Origin: Microstegium vimineum
Taxonomy: Eukaryota; Streptophyta; Magnoliopsida; Poales; Poaceae
Assembly: GCA_022036555.1 (NCBI GenBank)
Contig: CM039135.1
Span: 46,628,934 to 46,692,933 of the forward strand
Direction: 5' to 3'
DNA length: 64,000 nt
Position 1 is the stretch's first letter. Each line of letters starts with the position of its first letter. Both the position numbers and the translations under genes were made by a program. Positions 35,316 to 46,837 of the stretch are shown piece after piece. Below the pieces are notes generated by a model. That model saw only the letters and a program-made list of their open reading frames with translations. It had not been told where the DNA came from and did no database searches.

Positions 35316-35602
35316 GGTCCTGTTTGGATCCATAGTCTAAAGTTTAGACCCTGTACTTTTAGCATTTCTTTTAGACCTATGGATCCAAACATGGGTCTAA
35401 AATATGGTTTAAAAACATTAGGTCTAAAGCAGGGTCTAAAATTTTTAGCACCAAAAGAGATGTTAAAGAGGGTCTAAAGGTCCACAACATACTTTTAGAC
35501 CATGGATCCAAACGCCATAGTTTACATGTTATAGAGTCTAAACTTTAGATCGACATTAGAGTATAAACTTTAGACCATGGTCTAATGCATCCAAACACCA
35601 CC
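35316..35602. mobile_element. PIF/Harbinger-like MITE, TAA target duplication
   Basis: Inverted ends GGTCCTGTTTGGATCC and GGATGCATTAG.../...GCATCCAAACACCACC enclose 287 bp with internal inverted copies of TCTAAAGTTTAGAC. TAA occurs directly outside both ends (35313-35315 and 35603-35605), matching Harbinger/Tourist insertion preference. Confidence 0.75.
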
Positions 35603-35991
35603 TAAGTTAGATAAATACTCATGTGTTTGTCATGGGTCTATGGTGTAAAAAAACTAACCCAGAAAATTGCCTTAACATAGTTTAGTGATTTTTAGAAATG
35701 TATTCTCAAAGTTTGAGAATTTAAGTGATATCTTTTTTAACAAGTTTAGAAGCCGTTTATACATTTAAGAGCATCTCCATAAGATTAATCAAATCATTTT
35801 CTAAAAGTAAATTTGGTTATTATTAAAAAAAATATCTTCAACAAACTGTGTAAATGACTTTTTAAATTTAATAGCTCTCATTTCACCTCATTCATCTCTA
35901 CTTTTATTTTAGATAGGATACCTCACTTACCATCCAACATCTTCATTTTACTAAATCGGAATATTTGGCTCGTTTTTTTTCTAGTCTCTTA
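35603..35991. other. AT-rich spacer with a MITE-end scrap
   Basis: The segment from 35768 (GAGCATCTCCATAAG) is one end of a GAGCATCTCC-type MITE without a visible partner. Otherwise nothing is recognised. Confidence 0.35.
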
Positions 35992-36373
35992 GAGCATCTC
36001 CAAGAGATGTTCTAAATCTCTCCGGTAAATCAGATTTAGCTAAACGTGTCCAACAGCTTCTCTTTAGTCTCTCCAATTTAGCTCATCCTATATTCCGTAA
36101 TTTGCTCGGAAGAAAAGGCGAGCGAGCGTTGGCTCGCTATGCGCTCCATCTCCCACATGCAGCCCTTCTATGTGCATGCTGCAATTATTATTTTTCTGTT
36201 ACTTGGATAGAAAAGAGTCATCCGTCGGCTCATTGGCTGAGAAAAAAGAACTCGTCAAGATATAAAGAGTCTGCTGTGGTGTTGTAGTTTTTTCGGAGAA
36301 TCATTTTATTTAAAGAGCCTCTAAATCATACTATTTAAAGATTTATTTTACAGATTCTCTTAGAGATGTACTC
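35992..36373. mobile_element. GAGCATCTCC-type MITE
   Basis: The left end GAGCATCTCCAAGAGATG follows a TTA, and the right end AGAGATGTACTC is its rough inverse (GAGTACATCTCT). The interior has matching inner arms (CTAAATC near the left, GATTTAGAGG in reverse near the right). It belongs to the same broad family as 23598-24646. Confidence 0.55.
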
Positions 36374-36894
36374 TTGAAAATCGTAGAAGTGCAGTTACAG
36401 TATTTCTCAATCTGCTGGATTCACCGGATCGTTTGCCGCTCTGCGCACACAAGGCACCCCGCCCGGCCGCCTGATCAGATCAGAGGACACGTTCCAAACC
36501 TGCAAAAAGCTGAAATCTCGGCGACTGCCCGCTGCCCGGTCAGGCCTCTGCCGGTCGTCCGGGTCTCCGGAACAGGCAGGCAGAGAGATCCCTAGCAGGT
36601 CTCGCGCAGCTGGCAAGGACGCATGCGTGGTAGTGATTGAAATCCAGATCCAACAGTTCTTGCTCTACAATACAATTGGTAATAATCTTAATTAATCTAA
36701 CGTCAAAATTAGATAAATCTTAATCTGAACCAACCTTAATAAGGGAGACAAACCATTTACAACACTGTAACTCGGATAGCCTGATGCAAAAAAAAGTCCA
36801 TTTACTTTTGCATCATTGGTTTTAATGTACATGCAAATAAAGAGGACATGTAGCGATAGACGAGCGCAGTGATCATTAGCACGTAAGCAACGTA
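36374..36894. other. Intergenic, GC-rich patch, no gene recognised
   Basis: A GC-rich patch (36420-36620) is open on both strands but has no family features. The rest is ordinary AT-rich DNA. Confidence 0.35.
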
Positions 36895-37054
36895 CTCCCT
36901 CCATCCCAAAAGAAAATTTATTGAAAAAATAAATTCAAAGATCTTTCTAATAATAATATAATTATATATCATAAATATTAATATTTTTTAATATATATTT
37001 AGTCAAAAACGTTTCTCTAAAAACGAAAACGACACTTTTTCTGGGACGGAAAGT
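36895..37054. mobile_element. Stowaway-like MITE
   Basis: It starts CTCCCTCCATCCCAAAA after a TA (36893-36894) and ends in a degenerate GGGACGGAAAGTG before TA (37055-37056). The interior AAAACGAAAACGACAC phrase is typical of this grass MITE group. Confidence 0.7.
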
Positions 37055-37215
37055 GTAAATACTGCTCTACTTGAGGAAAGCAGCGAAGACTCAATTAGGT
37101 GGGGTTGGACACAACTGAGAGTATATATACAACCAAAAGCGTTTACCAAATCCAGTTTGAAGGGATTTATGGAAACTGAAACTATTGCCAATTTAGAGAG
37201 CACAAGTGGAACTAA

Positions 37216-37800
37216 GGACCCTTTGGTAGGGTTTCACAAACGGATCCTAGAGCTGTTTTTGAGCTCCGAGTGCCAAACGGTAGAAAGTGTGCAGCTCCGA
37301 GCAAGGATCCCCGCATTCTCAGCCCTCACATGCCAGTTGCGTCCGCCGGAGCCAAAGAAAACAAGCTTCGACGGCTCCTGTGTCAGACCCAGCACACAAG
37401 ATATCTCTTAGCCTCTAAAGGTCAGAAGAAATTACATCAATCTGATCGTGTCATTACCAAAGCTTATCTTCTCGTTCGCTGTCAGGCTGTTGGCGCATGG
37501 TTGGAGAGCACCTCTGTCCTCGCAGGTGCTACGGGCCGGCTAATTATTGCTTCTCATTTTAAAAAAAATGAAAACACAAAAAATTAAATACAACAACAAA
37601 CATATAACAAAAACGAGGAGTTGCTGATTCAAGGGTATATTGGACATTATACCTATCTCAGACATTCATGACCGACAATAAGAACTATTCAGTCAAACGG
37701 TTATCCAAAACAGCTCCCGCTCCACCAGAGAATCTGCTCCAACACAAGTGTCAGAGGCAGAGCTGTTTTTAGAGGAGCCGAAGCCCTACCAAACGTGCCC
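37216..37800. mobile_element. MITE with GGNCC..TTTGGTAGGG ends, TAA duplication
   Basis: The left end GGACCCTTTGGTAGGG and the inverse of the right end (GGGCACGTTTGGTAGGG) match with one gap. TAA lies outside both ends (37213-37215 and 37801-37803). The 585-bp interior includes paired GAGCTGTTTTTGAGCTCC- and AGCTGTTTTTAGAGGAGC-like arms. The internal open frames do not resemble known proteins. Confidence 0.7.
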
Positions 37801-37803
37801 TAA

Positions 37804-38140
37804 ATACCGATTTTTGCATGGACGCTGGTCCATAAGAAGTTTCTTTGTTTTTTTAGAGAGGGACTAGATTTCATTGAATTAAAACCCCTTTTACAAACGA
37901 GACCACAACATAAAATAAAATTACATTGAAACACACCACTAGGTCCTTATCCTTCATCTTCCTCGCATCCGGCGGTGTACACCTCTTAAAAAGCTCCATT
38001 GAAACCATGAAAGTACACCAGATTTGGACCCGAGAACTGCAATCCCAACTATTAGAAGACTCCATGAACATGGAGGCCGCAAAAGATCGACGCAATATGC
38101 TCAACCACTATAGGGAGTAAAGGGCGCCGAAAGCACAACG
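37804..38140. other. Unassigned segment left of the CACTA end
   Basis: The segment reads 'agggactagatttcattgaattaaaacc...ttcctcgcatccggcgg' and may be the interior of the CACTA element or an older retroelement end. I cannot assign it. Confidence 0.3.
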
Positions 38141-38640
38141 ACCATATCTTCTAAAGGTTGAACCGAACATAAAATCCGACGTCGATAGCAACACGACCAG
38201 CGACCAGAAAGGCAGATCCGCTACCGCTAATAGCATCACCAACTGGGGGATGGGGCACGCCGCCGGGAGGGGGCACGCGCCGCCGGAGGGGAGGACAGGG
38301 GAGTAGAGAGAGGTGGGATTGAAAAACCCTTAAGTCCACAATTTATATCAACCCGATAGGGAGGTTGTGTTGGGCCTTGGTTGGGCCTCGAGAATATTTA
38401 CGGAGGTGGACCTTTTAACACGACCGCCTCCATAAATTGGGGTATTTTTGGAGGCGGACTCTTTTATAATGACCGCCTCCGTTAATTGATTTTGTGAGAC
38501 GATTTTTTTAACCGTCTCAATTAATAAAAAAGTGTCCGCCTCAGTTAAAGGCATGCATTAACCGAAGTGGTTGGATTTGGTGACCGCCTCCATTAATTAA
38601 TAAAAGTACAATGTCTTACAAAATCATTTTTGTAGTAGTG
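38141..38640. mobile_element. CACTA (En/Spm) transposon terminus
   Basis: The right end reads ATTTTTGTAGTAGTG, the inverse of the CACTACTACAAAAAT terminus of grass CACTA elements, followed by TTA. Inside it are sub-terminal repeats of the form GACCGCCTCCGTTAAT at about 38422, 38470, 38530 (variant) and 38581, as expected for transposase binding sites. No left terminus was found, so the element is truncated or its left end lies further away and decayed. Confidence 0.75.
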
Positions 38641-39553
38641 TTAGCCAATTAACCAAACATATTGTAAGAAATCATAGTGTTTTCGTATATAACATAACTA
38701 GCGAGTTAGTAAATGGCAACTCTAGAGTATAATTGTTACAAAGTGGAAAGATAAAGTAATTTGTTTTACAGTGTTTCATCCTGAAAAGACAAATTTTGTT
38801 GAATATAAAAACTTTACCCGCTTATCAACATGCCAAAACAATTTTGTTGACCCAAGGAGCATCACCTTGTGGAGATTATATCTTCAAATAAACTTATTAA
38901 AAAACTAGACAAAAATATATTTTCGATGATAATATTGATTACTTAATATAAATATTTATATATTTTAATATATAATTGTCGATCGTTATTTCTATGGAAA
39001 CGAGAACGAGGCTTAATTTTTTGGAGGGAGGGAGTAGTCGCAAACACGCTCGAGAGAACGGAAGGGATACCGGGGGATACTGTAGGGATATCGACATCGA
39101 CTGATTGATCAGAATCAGATGGGACTCGAGGCTTGTTGTCCCAGGCTCCCAGCCGCTGTCTCGGTGCCTCGCGACCGGAAGGCATGGAGGCAATGAAGAC
39201 TGCCTGCAGCACTGGTAGCACGAGCAAACACAAAAAAAGGTGGACTTTTTATTTGGGGTCGGGCCCACGCTCGAGGGTGGGAACGAGATCCTAGCCCGTT
39301 GGCAAATTTGAAGTGGTGTGTAGGACAAAAGAGTTTAGATCAGACACTTTGAAATTCCAATCCTAATTCACATAAGTCACTCTAATATAAACTAACGGGA
39401 ACAAAAATCCTGATCCAAATAGAAAAAAAGATAAAAATAATAAATCAATATTACCTTATACGTATCAGATCATCATAATATATAGGCACGTCTGAATATA
39501 TATTACTTTATACTATTAGAAATTAGATAGATCAATATATAGACATATTTGCA
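38641..39553. other. Intergenic with Stowaway-like and foldback-MITE scraps
   Basis: A Stowaway-type right end (GGAGGGAGGGAG then TA) finishes at 39034 without a clear left end. A segment at 39313-39345 (TGTGTAGGACAAAAGAGTTTAGATC) matches one arm of the foldback MITE at 44112-44634. No gene is recognised. Confidence 0.45.
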
Positions 39554-41102
39554 TCTATACCTATGCTTACTTAATAATAAAGAGCCAAAATTTATCTCTA
39601 CTTTTTTGTATGGCTTTTCCTAACTAACTATATAAATTTGGAAATTATTTCTATTCATCTATCTATTGCTTGAATATATATATATATATATATAATACAA
39701 ATAGATCCATCCGATAAGTACCCAAATAAAAATTATGATCTAAATACAAAAGGCCAAAAGATTTATTTTCTGTTTTTATACCGAGTGATGCCGTGTCCAA
39801 ACGCAACACAAAATTTATCCGAGTAAGCGGGCCGTCATATGGAGAAGAGAGGACGTCGCAAACCAATGACTCAGATATACATTGCATCTTGCATCTAACT
39901 GAATAGGCAATAAAGATTAGACAAAAAAGAACAATTCGCTTTGAGCTCAAAAAAAGAAGAAGAACAATTCGCTTAATTTGATGCAAATTTGATAGCTAGG
40001 AAGACGACGACATGCATGCATCAAGCTGCGACTTGAATGAAGCTTGCGCTTGCACGAGCTCGTCTGCGCGCCCGCACAGCCGAGCACTTGGCCGCTCGGT
40101 GGCCTCACCGTGCGCCGGACTGCCGGGGGTATACACCAAGAGCTAGAAGACGGAGGCAAATGAATTGAAGACGCAGTACGTGCTGGGACGGAGCTGGGCT
40201 ATCTAATCACGCGTGTTCGATCGGATCACAAATAAGAAAGGCAGCTGCAGCCACCAGGGGCGCTATATATGCAGAGAGTCTCCGAGCATATCGATGGAGG
40301 GACGGCCGAGGCAGCCGCATGCTTGCGCTTGCACGCTAACAAGGACAAGATCCCGGCGTGGCGATGCAGGATGGAGGAGACCCAGAGAAGAGGGACGTAC
40401 GTCACGGTAAGGCAAGGCACCATGCTTGCAGCAACTACGAGAATCAACACCTAGCAACGGGTACAGGCTGCAACAGAGGCAATCAATGAAAGACAAGAAG
40501 CAAGCAAGGAGATGGTAGGCTGGCGCGCTAGTGACTTTGGGCAGCTAATCTCTTATCTTCTTTTTGTTTCTATGTCTTGTTTTTCCTTGTTTATTATCAC
40601 GTACACACACGTGTGATGAGCTTGATACGTGAGCTAGCCGAAGCCACCACTATCTGACCAGATATATTAAACCCATTGCAATTTATGGGCACGTTAATCC
40701 CAATCTAAATAGTAAAAGGCAAGAACACAGATATATTTTTAATTCGATATATGTAATTCATGTTTATATAAGTTTGAATAACTCTTGTCTAATATGATAT
40801 ATGAAGTTCGATTTCAAAACCTATTAAGTCACCGTATATGACCTGGGCTCGAAAACAACCCGTTTTTCATACAATTCTTATTCCAACATGACTTATGATG
40901 GAAAACCTCCGAGTAAGATGATTAGAGAGTCTAATTTTAATACAAATCTAAATAGAAAAGAACATGTTAAATACCTTAGAAAATAGTATGTTGATGATGA
41001 AAAAAATAGAAAAAAATATGAATAAATATACAATACTTCCGTATATTTCTAATTAATGTTCAGTTTTTTTCTCCTGTTACAACGTACGGATATGTTTGCT
41101 AG
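39554..41102 (+). mobile_element. Helitron 1 of a tandem cluster (non-autonomous)
   Basis: The 5' end is TCTATACC directly after an A (39553). The 3' end is GCTAG directly before a T (41103), the canonical A^T Helitron insertion. About 25 bases before the end lies a degenerate form of the usual hairpin (GTTACAACGTACGG). The interior includes a GC-rich patch (39990-40450) that may be captured host DNA but encodes nothing I recognise, and an (AT)n run at 39677-39695. No Rep/helicase is present. Confidence 0.65.
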
Positions 41103-41644
41103 TCTATATCTATACCTATTAATAAAGAGGCAAAATTGCAACGCTCGGTGATTGGGTTTCCCTTCTCTTTTTTCTGATTTATTTCCGTTTTTTCGGATGA
41201 TTGGATGGTATTTGCATTTCTTTTTCTCACGTTTCTTTCCGTTTCAATCGGCATGATTGGATTGGGTTTTGTTTTCCGATTTATTTTATTTTTTGCTGGT
41301 TTTTTATTTGTAATTTTTCTCTCTCTCGATTATTATGTCTCATTTGTTGACCCATTCTTTCGCTACATTGTTTTTCCTCGAATAAGTGTCATAATACCAT
41401 CAAGTTATTGATATTGTTTTCGTTGGACACAAAACTTATATTCTTATTAAAATCTTTATTATTAGACGACGATCGAAATCAAAATTTTAAATATTTTTTG
41501 TCTACTCAGTTAAATAAATGTATTTTTAGATAAGAGCTTTTAAGTGGAAAATCGAGATAGGTCTTATTTATAATCATGGGTACACACTCCTTTCCTTAGA
41601 CATGGGCAAATTATGCAACAACCTTTTTATCGACTTTAATAAGA

Positions 41645-42835
41645 CTAGCAAAATATGCCCGTGGGTTGCAACGGAAAAAAAACTAACGTTTATGCAAGAC
41701 GACGACAATTATGTCTATTTTTATATGACCATATAATCCATAATATAAGTTAATGTTGGCTTGGCAATGTGTCCTATTAAGCTATATCGAACCAGAAGTT
41801 CTTCTCCGGTTACGAAGCACATCAAATATTTGACAAATATATGTAAATTGTCATATCTAATTAAAGCCAACAGGTTACAGGAACTGTGTTACGCACGCAA
41901 CCCATGTCTAAAGAATGAAGTGTTCACCCATGATTATAACGGAGACATCGGCACAAAAGATCTTATCTAAAGATACGTTTATTTATTTGAATTAGACAAC
42001 AAAGTGTTTAATAAGATTTTAATTTTGACCGTCTTTAATAAACATTTTCATAAGAATATAAGTTCCGTGTCTAATAAAAAAAATATCAACGACTTGATGG
42101 TAGTACTATATAACACTTATTCGAGAAAAAACAATATAGCGAAAGATCAGGTCAAAAAAAGGAGACATGAAAACCGAGAGCAGGGGCAAATCTACCTGGA
42201 GTCACTGGGGTCGGCTGACCTCGATGGTTTTCCACGTGTTCGTTGTATCTATATCATGAATTTAAATAGCGCGCTATTTTCACACTATAGCGCCGCTATT
42301 TCTCTTTTTCACGCTATAAGCGCTATTGACGCTATAACACGCTATTGTGCCGCTTAACTGAAATAGCGTCATAGCCCGTTAAATTGCCGCTACCATCATT
42401 TCCTGGCTGAGAAAAAAAAACTGTGGTCAGATCGGTTTAAGTCCACTAAGGGCTCGATTTTGTCTTTCAAAAACTATGTCAAGTACCGTGTCCTGTGGAT
42501 GAGTTATGAACTTATAAACTTATTATTATTATCATACTATGAATTTATGACTTATGAACTTATGATTATCTTGGAAATATGTTTAGTGTTTAGGTGATTG
42601 ACTGTTTTGCTGGTTTTACCTAATTGTAATAAAATATCGCGTTATAGCGCCGCTATAGCGCAACTATAGCGTGCTAAGCTACCTGGCGCTGTATCATTTA
42701 GCTGTCGCATTAATGCTAGCTTTCTCTCTCCCGTTGATATGGTTAACATAAAAATAGACATAGTTGTCGTCGTTTTGCATGAATGCTAGCTTTCTCTCTC
42801 CCGTTTTAACGCACAGACGTATTTTTCTTATATAT
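41645..42835. repeat. Inverted pair of Helitron 3' ends
   Basis: At 41645 the sequence ACTAGCAAAATATGCCCGTG...TTGCAACGG is a Helitron 3' end in reverse. It continues through GACGACGACAATTATGTCTA (about 41698). A second copy lies at 42750-42835 in the opposite orientation (TAGACATAGTTGTCGTCGTT ... CCGTTTTAACGCACAGACG). The arms match for about 90 bp across roughly 1 kb. Confidence 0.65.
42261..42716. mobile_element. hAT-like non-autonomous element rich in TAGCGC units
   Basis: Both ends contain clustered direct and inverted units of TATAGCGCCGCTAT and GCGCTATT (42265-42400 and 42635-42700). The middle is AT-rich with no coding region. Such TAGCGC-rich ends are known from grass hAT elements. 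Exact ends and target duplication were not resolved. Confidence 0.5.
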
Positions 42836-43091
42836 ATATTATATAAATTTCTCCCCCTCATATTTGGGTCCAGCTCCCCCTAACTACCGGACAAAGCACG
42901 AAGTCCGATTCGTTCTACAGGTAAAATTTCTCTCCCTCGTATCATATTTTAGTCCGGCTCCCCTAACTACCAAGCAAAGCACGAAGTTCGATTACTACAC
43001 GTATTAATAGTTTCGTTCTACTGGATAAAGCACGGAATCTGTTTACTACACGTACTGAGTTTCGTTGCAACGCACGGACCACATTTGCTAG

Positions 43092-44084
43092 TAATAACAA
43101 AGAGATAAAATTTCTCCACCTATTTTTTAGTATGGCGTTTCTAACTAACTCCGTGAATGTGAAAATTATTTTTCTTAGTCCTACACCCTTCTATTTTTCT
43201 TATATTATATGTATGGCTTAGACACATCAATAGCTACAAATTTCCAATTCTAATCCAAACAAATTTCTTTTCGGTCTGTGGCTAGAGTCCTGATTTTTTT
43301 TACTTGGCAACCTTCCGTTAATCCACTTATGCATTTTCGACAGTTTGAGTCCATTTAGGATTGGTTAGATAATCTAGAATATTTTTTCTTTACTTGGCAG
43401 GCTTTATATTATTTCTATATTTATCAGTTCGAGTGCGATTATGATTGGATAGTCTTGATTTTTTTTCCTTAAACTGGCAGGCTCTAATTTGTTTTTACAT
43501 TTATGAAAAATATAAGAAATTATAAGTGGGCGTAACGAAAAAAAAATTGGAACCAAAAATCAAAAAACAAGTATGTCCCAAACAGAAAAACAAACGGAAA
43601 CAGAACACAAAAAAAGAAAAAAGAAAAGAGAAAGTAAAGTGTTCCTTGGGAGGAAAATCTCAACTGCTCACCGGCATCCTTCGTGCCATAGCACCTAGAC
43701 CCAACGGCAAGCAAAATAGGAGACGGTTGCATGATTGATTAGAGTACACCGTTTCACTGATATATGTAGGAAAAAAACAATAGCGTATATAGAAAAAAAA
43801 TAGAAATAACAAAGAATAGTAATAGACTTTGTCATGGACTCCTCAGGTTTACAGTGAAAAAACAATGTCACATATTATAACAAAGATGACCACGTATTTA
43901 GCTCAAAAAATAGCAACACAATGTGTTGATGATGAAATAATAAGTTGAAATTTTAGCTATTTAATATTAGGTATAGAAATATAGAAAAATGTAAAATATG
44001 AAGAAAAAAATGCAACACTCATCTTCGTGTTTTATTGACATTTGATTTTTCTTTCCCATTGCAACGCACGGGTACGTTTGCTAA
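43092..44084 (+). mobile_element. Helitron 3 of a tandem cluster (5' truncated)
   Basis: It starts at TAATAACAAAGAGATAAAATTTCTCC, a near copy of the internal 5' text of Helitrons 1 and 2 without the first bases, and ends CCATTGCAACGCACGGGTACGTTTGCTAA at 44084. It lies head to tail with Helitron 2. ORFs inside are lysine-rich low-complexity only. Confidence 0.55.
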
Positions 44085-44111
44085 ACTATTAAAAAAAGGT
44101 GTATTTTTACA

Positions 44112-44634
44112 GGCCGATGCTATGAACTCTTTTGCCCTCATGCCACTACTGTCAAATTTGTCTCTAAGGTTTTAAACTGTAGTTGAGAAAAGTTAAAAAT
44201 ACTCTTACGTCTAAGTATGTTATTAATTTTTTTTTAGGATCTTAACAATTTCAAATGAAAAAAACTCAGAACTAGAAAATTGTAGACCTCCCCGAGATCT
44301 TTAATTTTCATATGAAAAATATTTTCATTAAGTTATGTACAAAAAGTATATGATTTTCGTAGGACATATTAATCATATCAAATCATATATTTTTTGTAAA
44401 AAATAAATCAAGATAAATTTTATGAGAAAATTAAAGATCTCACTAAGATCTACAACTTTCTAGTTCTGAGCTTTTTCATGTGAAGTCAAGTCGTTAAGAT
44501 GCTAAAAAATAATTAATAGGATATTTAAATATAATGGTATTTTTGACTTTTCTCAATTACACTTTAACACCGTTAGAGACAAATTTAACGGTAGTGGTGT
44601 GGAGGACAAAAGAGTTCAGATCAATGGCACTTGC
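44112..44634. mobile_element. Foldback-type MITE with long terminal inverted repeats
   Basis: The left arm (from GCCGATGCTATGAACTCTTTTGCCCTC) and the inverse of the right arm (GCAAGTGCCATTGATCTGAACTCTTTTGTCCTC) pair along most of the element, including CTACNGTNAAATTTGTCTCTAA and GAGAAAAGT..AAAATAC. The element can therefore form one long hairpin of about 520 bp. Superfamily and target duplication were not resolved. Confidence 0.7.
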
Positions 44635-44764
44635 GAGAATTCATATTTTTTAATGACTTATGTGTAATTACCAATTTTTTAATGTCATATATGTAAAAGT
44701 CTCTCTTGTTTCCCTCCAAAAGTCTTTGTTTTGGTGTTGTTTTTCTATGTTAATATAATGCCTC

Positions 44765-45960
44765 AGCTCGTTAGCTTCTAGTCGTTGCGCTTTGATTGTA
44801 GAAATTTTCGAATATCTATGAGGACCATCTGCTCTACCATAAAGTTGGATTGATTATTGCGCATGTAGTCCTCCGATATTGCCTCCTTATGTTTCTCCTT
44901 TAGTTCAAACACATTTTTGAGCTCACAAAATACCAATATTGTTACAAAAAGTCTTCGCAACACATATGGCATTATCCACCTGGTTGCCTCAGAAAGACTC
45001 TTGCCCAACGTGTTGTCCTTTCAATTAGGCCCTTCTTTCTGTAGCTTCACGGAAGGTCGGTAGGAGTTTGCCAGCATCAGTCTTCAAAACACTCAAAGGA
45101 GGTTGTACCTGCCACGTAGTTTAGGAGAACCCTAACATAGTAACACTCCCCCTTAGCTGGATTGGCAGACATGATTCTTCCAATCTGTCGTAATGTTTTA
45201 TCGCGTATTCTCTTCTGCCAAACTTTTTCATGTGCTTGTCATGTATAGAACTCAGGAAAATCCTGATATAGTATACCCTGAGCTCTTTCGTCTGTTATGT
45301 TCATCTCGAAGTATGTTGTAAGCATTGATTTTTCAACACCTAGACGATTAAGCACTCGTCGAACCCTCTCGTGCTGGTGAAATGACACCATTTGCATGTT
45401 TGGAAGATGAAGTTGTAAGGACAAAACTATAGGGTTCCTATCACTCGAATCAAAAATGTATATCCTCCATAAGGCTTCTGGAGGGGTTTCCCATCTAGCA
45501 TATATGTACTGTTTGATCTCATCAATGTTCCCTTCACTGTCCTCCTTGTTGGTCTCTCTCACAACTATAGACTCTTAGTCATGACCCTTGTAGATGTACT
45601 CAAACAAATACTTGATGGTCTTGATGCTCCCACATGCTTCAACATTGATGTGGTAGTTGAAAAGATGGAGTAGATACGAGTTGTAAGGCACGACCCATCT
45701 GTTGTCAAGCTCATGGCCGCCAACCTTTTCCTTTCAGCCATCTTCACGTCGTCTATAAACCGGGTATGAATCCTTCCCCCGTACTGTGACGTGGTTTTTG
45801 CATGAATCACGACCCTTTGTGCATGGCCAATTGCGATTAAGCACTCTGCAAGGATCATGCATCATATGCTTGATAACCATCTTGTACAAGACTATTCTCG
45901 AGTTCAGATGAGATGAGGAGATCGTACTGTCCTAAACATGTGATCTTGTACTTTTTGTTC
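44765..45960 (-). pseudogene. Helitron Rep/helicase pseudogene fragment
   Basis: Minus-strand translation, with frame changes and stops, shows the signature of the plant Helitron replication initiator/helicase. DNRWVVPYN-like text, then INVEACGSIKTIKYLFEYIYKGHD (about 45660-45590, the Rep catalytic Tyr region). Then WETPPEALWRIYIFD, HLPNMQMVSFH and LYQDFPEFYT in the 45239-45562 frame, and RVLLNYVAGTTSFE (about 45130-45090). The Pif1-type helicase motifs beyond are missing. It is the only autonomous-type Helitron coding trace near the Helitron cluster, but lies on the opposite strand. Confidence 0.85.
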
Positions 45961-46698
45961 ATGATTAAAAAAAAAAGTGTATGTGGCAGACCCTTTTTCT
46001 AGAACTCCACAACATACACATGTACTTGGACCTTTCCAAGGATAGCCACAGGGGCTTCAATTCGCAAGCTGAACTCGTTGTGCTCTAGTGCTTGCAAGCT
46101 GTACTGTGTTTTCAGGCTACCTACATTTGAAAAATAGGCAGTTCAGTAGTCCTTTGGGAGAGGGAAGGTTTGGTCAAATGTCACGAAATATCTGGGCGCC
46201 AATCTGCCGAAGCTAACCTTGTTTTGGCGCCTATCAAGAAATTTCAGTAAGCAGGCCGCAGAGCAGAGCCTTCAAAAATTCAAATTATAAGCCTTGTCAA
46301 CCCTTTGTCAATTTGATTGAGCTCAATCTGATACGTTTTCCTCAAGAAAAAAAAAACCCTCAATCTGATACGTTCTTTAAAGCCACACCATTTAATTCAC
46401 CCTAAACCTTTTTTACGTCACACAGGTTGATCCTACTGCAATCAAAGAACACTGCCACGGGCTAACACAATGCTTATGTACGTACAGGCTTGCCAGTAGT
46501 TCAACAAGTGAAGATAGACAGATCACATATAAGATTAGCTGGTAATAATGTGTAAATAAAGCAATTATAAATAACATACACCAAGTTTCGCCATCTGTTA
46601 AACATCTGTGGAGGCGTACAATTTGTCCATGCGAATTGAATAGGGGCTCCTAGCTAGAGTCCTAGCCTAGGTGGAGGCGTGCCTGACAGAGACGTGTG

Positions 46699-46700
<2 letters not shown>
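45961..46700. other. Intergenic, nothing recognised
   Basis: No coding region is recognisable. GGGCGCCAA at 46192 and TTGGCGCC at 46223 form a small inverted repeat. The right end may contain the promoter of the gene at 46838; no clear TATA box is seen. Confidence 0.4.

Positions 46701-46702
<2 letters not shown>

Positions 46703-46737
<35 letters not shown>
46703..46737. repeat. (AG)n microsatellite
   Basis: About 17 AG units lie about 100 bp before the ATG of the next gene, probably in its promoter or 5' UTR. GA/AG runs are frequent in plant 5' UTRs. Confidence 0.9.
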
Positions 46738-46738
<1 letters not shown>

Positions 46739-46837
46739 GTTTCACTGCCCCCGCAGAGGGGGCGAGAGTACTGGACGGAGGGGGAGAGAGTACATTTTTG
46801 GAGTTGGAAGGCTGAAGTCGAACGGGGAGAAGCAAAG

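Larger units (their letters stand above)
41109..43091 (+). mobile_element. Helitron 2 of a tandem cluster, with internal insertions
   Basis: It begins TCTATACCTATTAATAAAGAGG six bases after Helitron 1's end and stops at TTTGCTAG (43091) before T, preceded by the palindromic CGTTGCAACG hairpin at 43063-43072. The 5' text matches Helitron 1's start. Inside are two oppositely oriented Helitron 3'-end copies (41645-41735 and 42745-42835) and a separate hAT-like insert. Confidence 0.6.

Noticed and set aside
40213..40454. Possible small gene with a TATA-like CTATATATGC and a GGTAAGG donor
   Set aside because: It lies inside a Helitron, the product is short and unrecognised, and no second exon was found.
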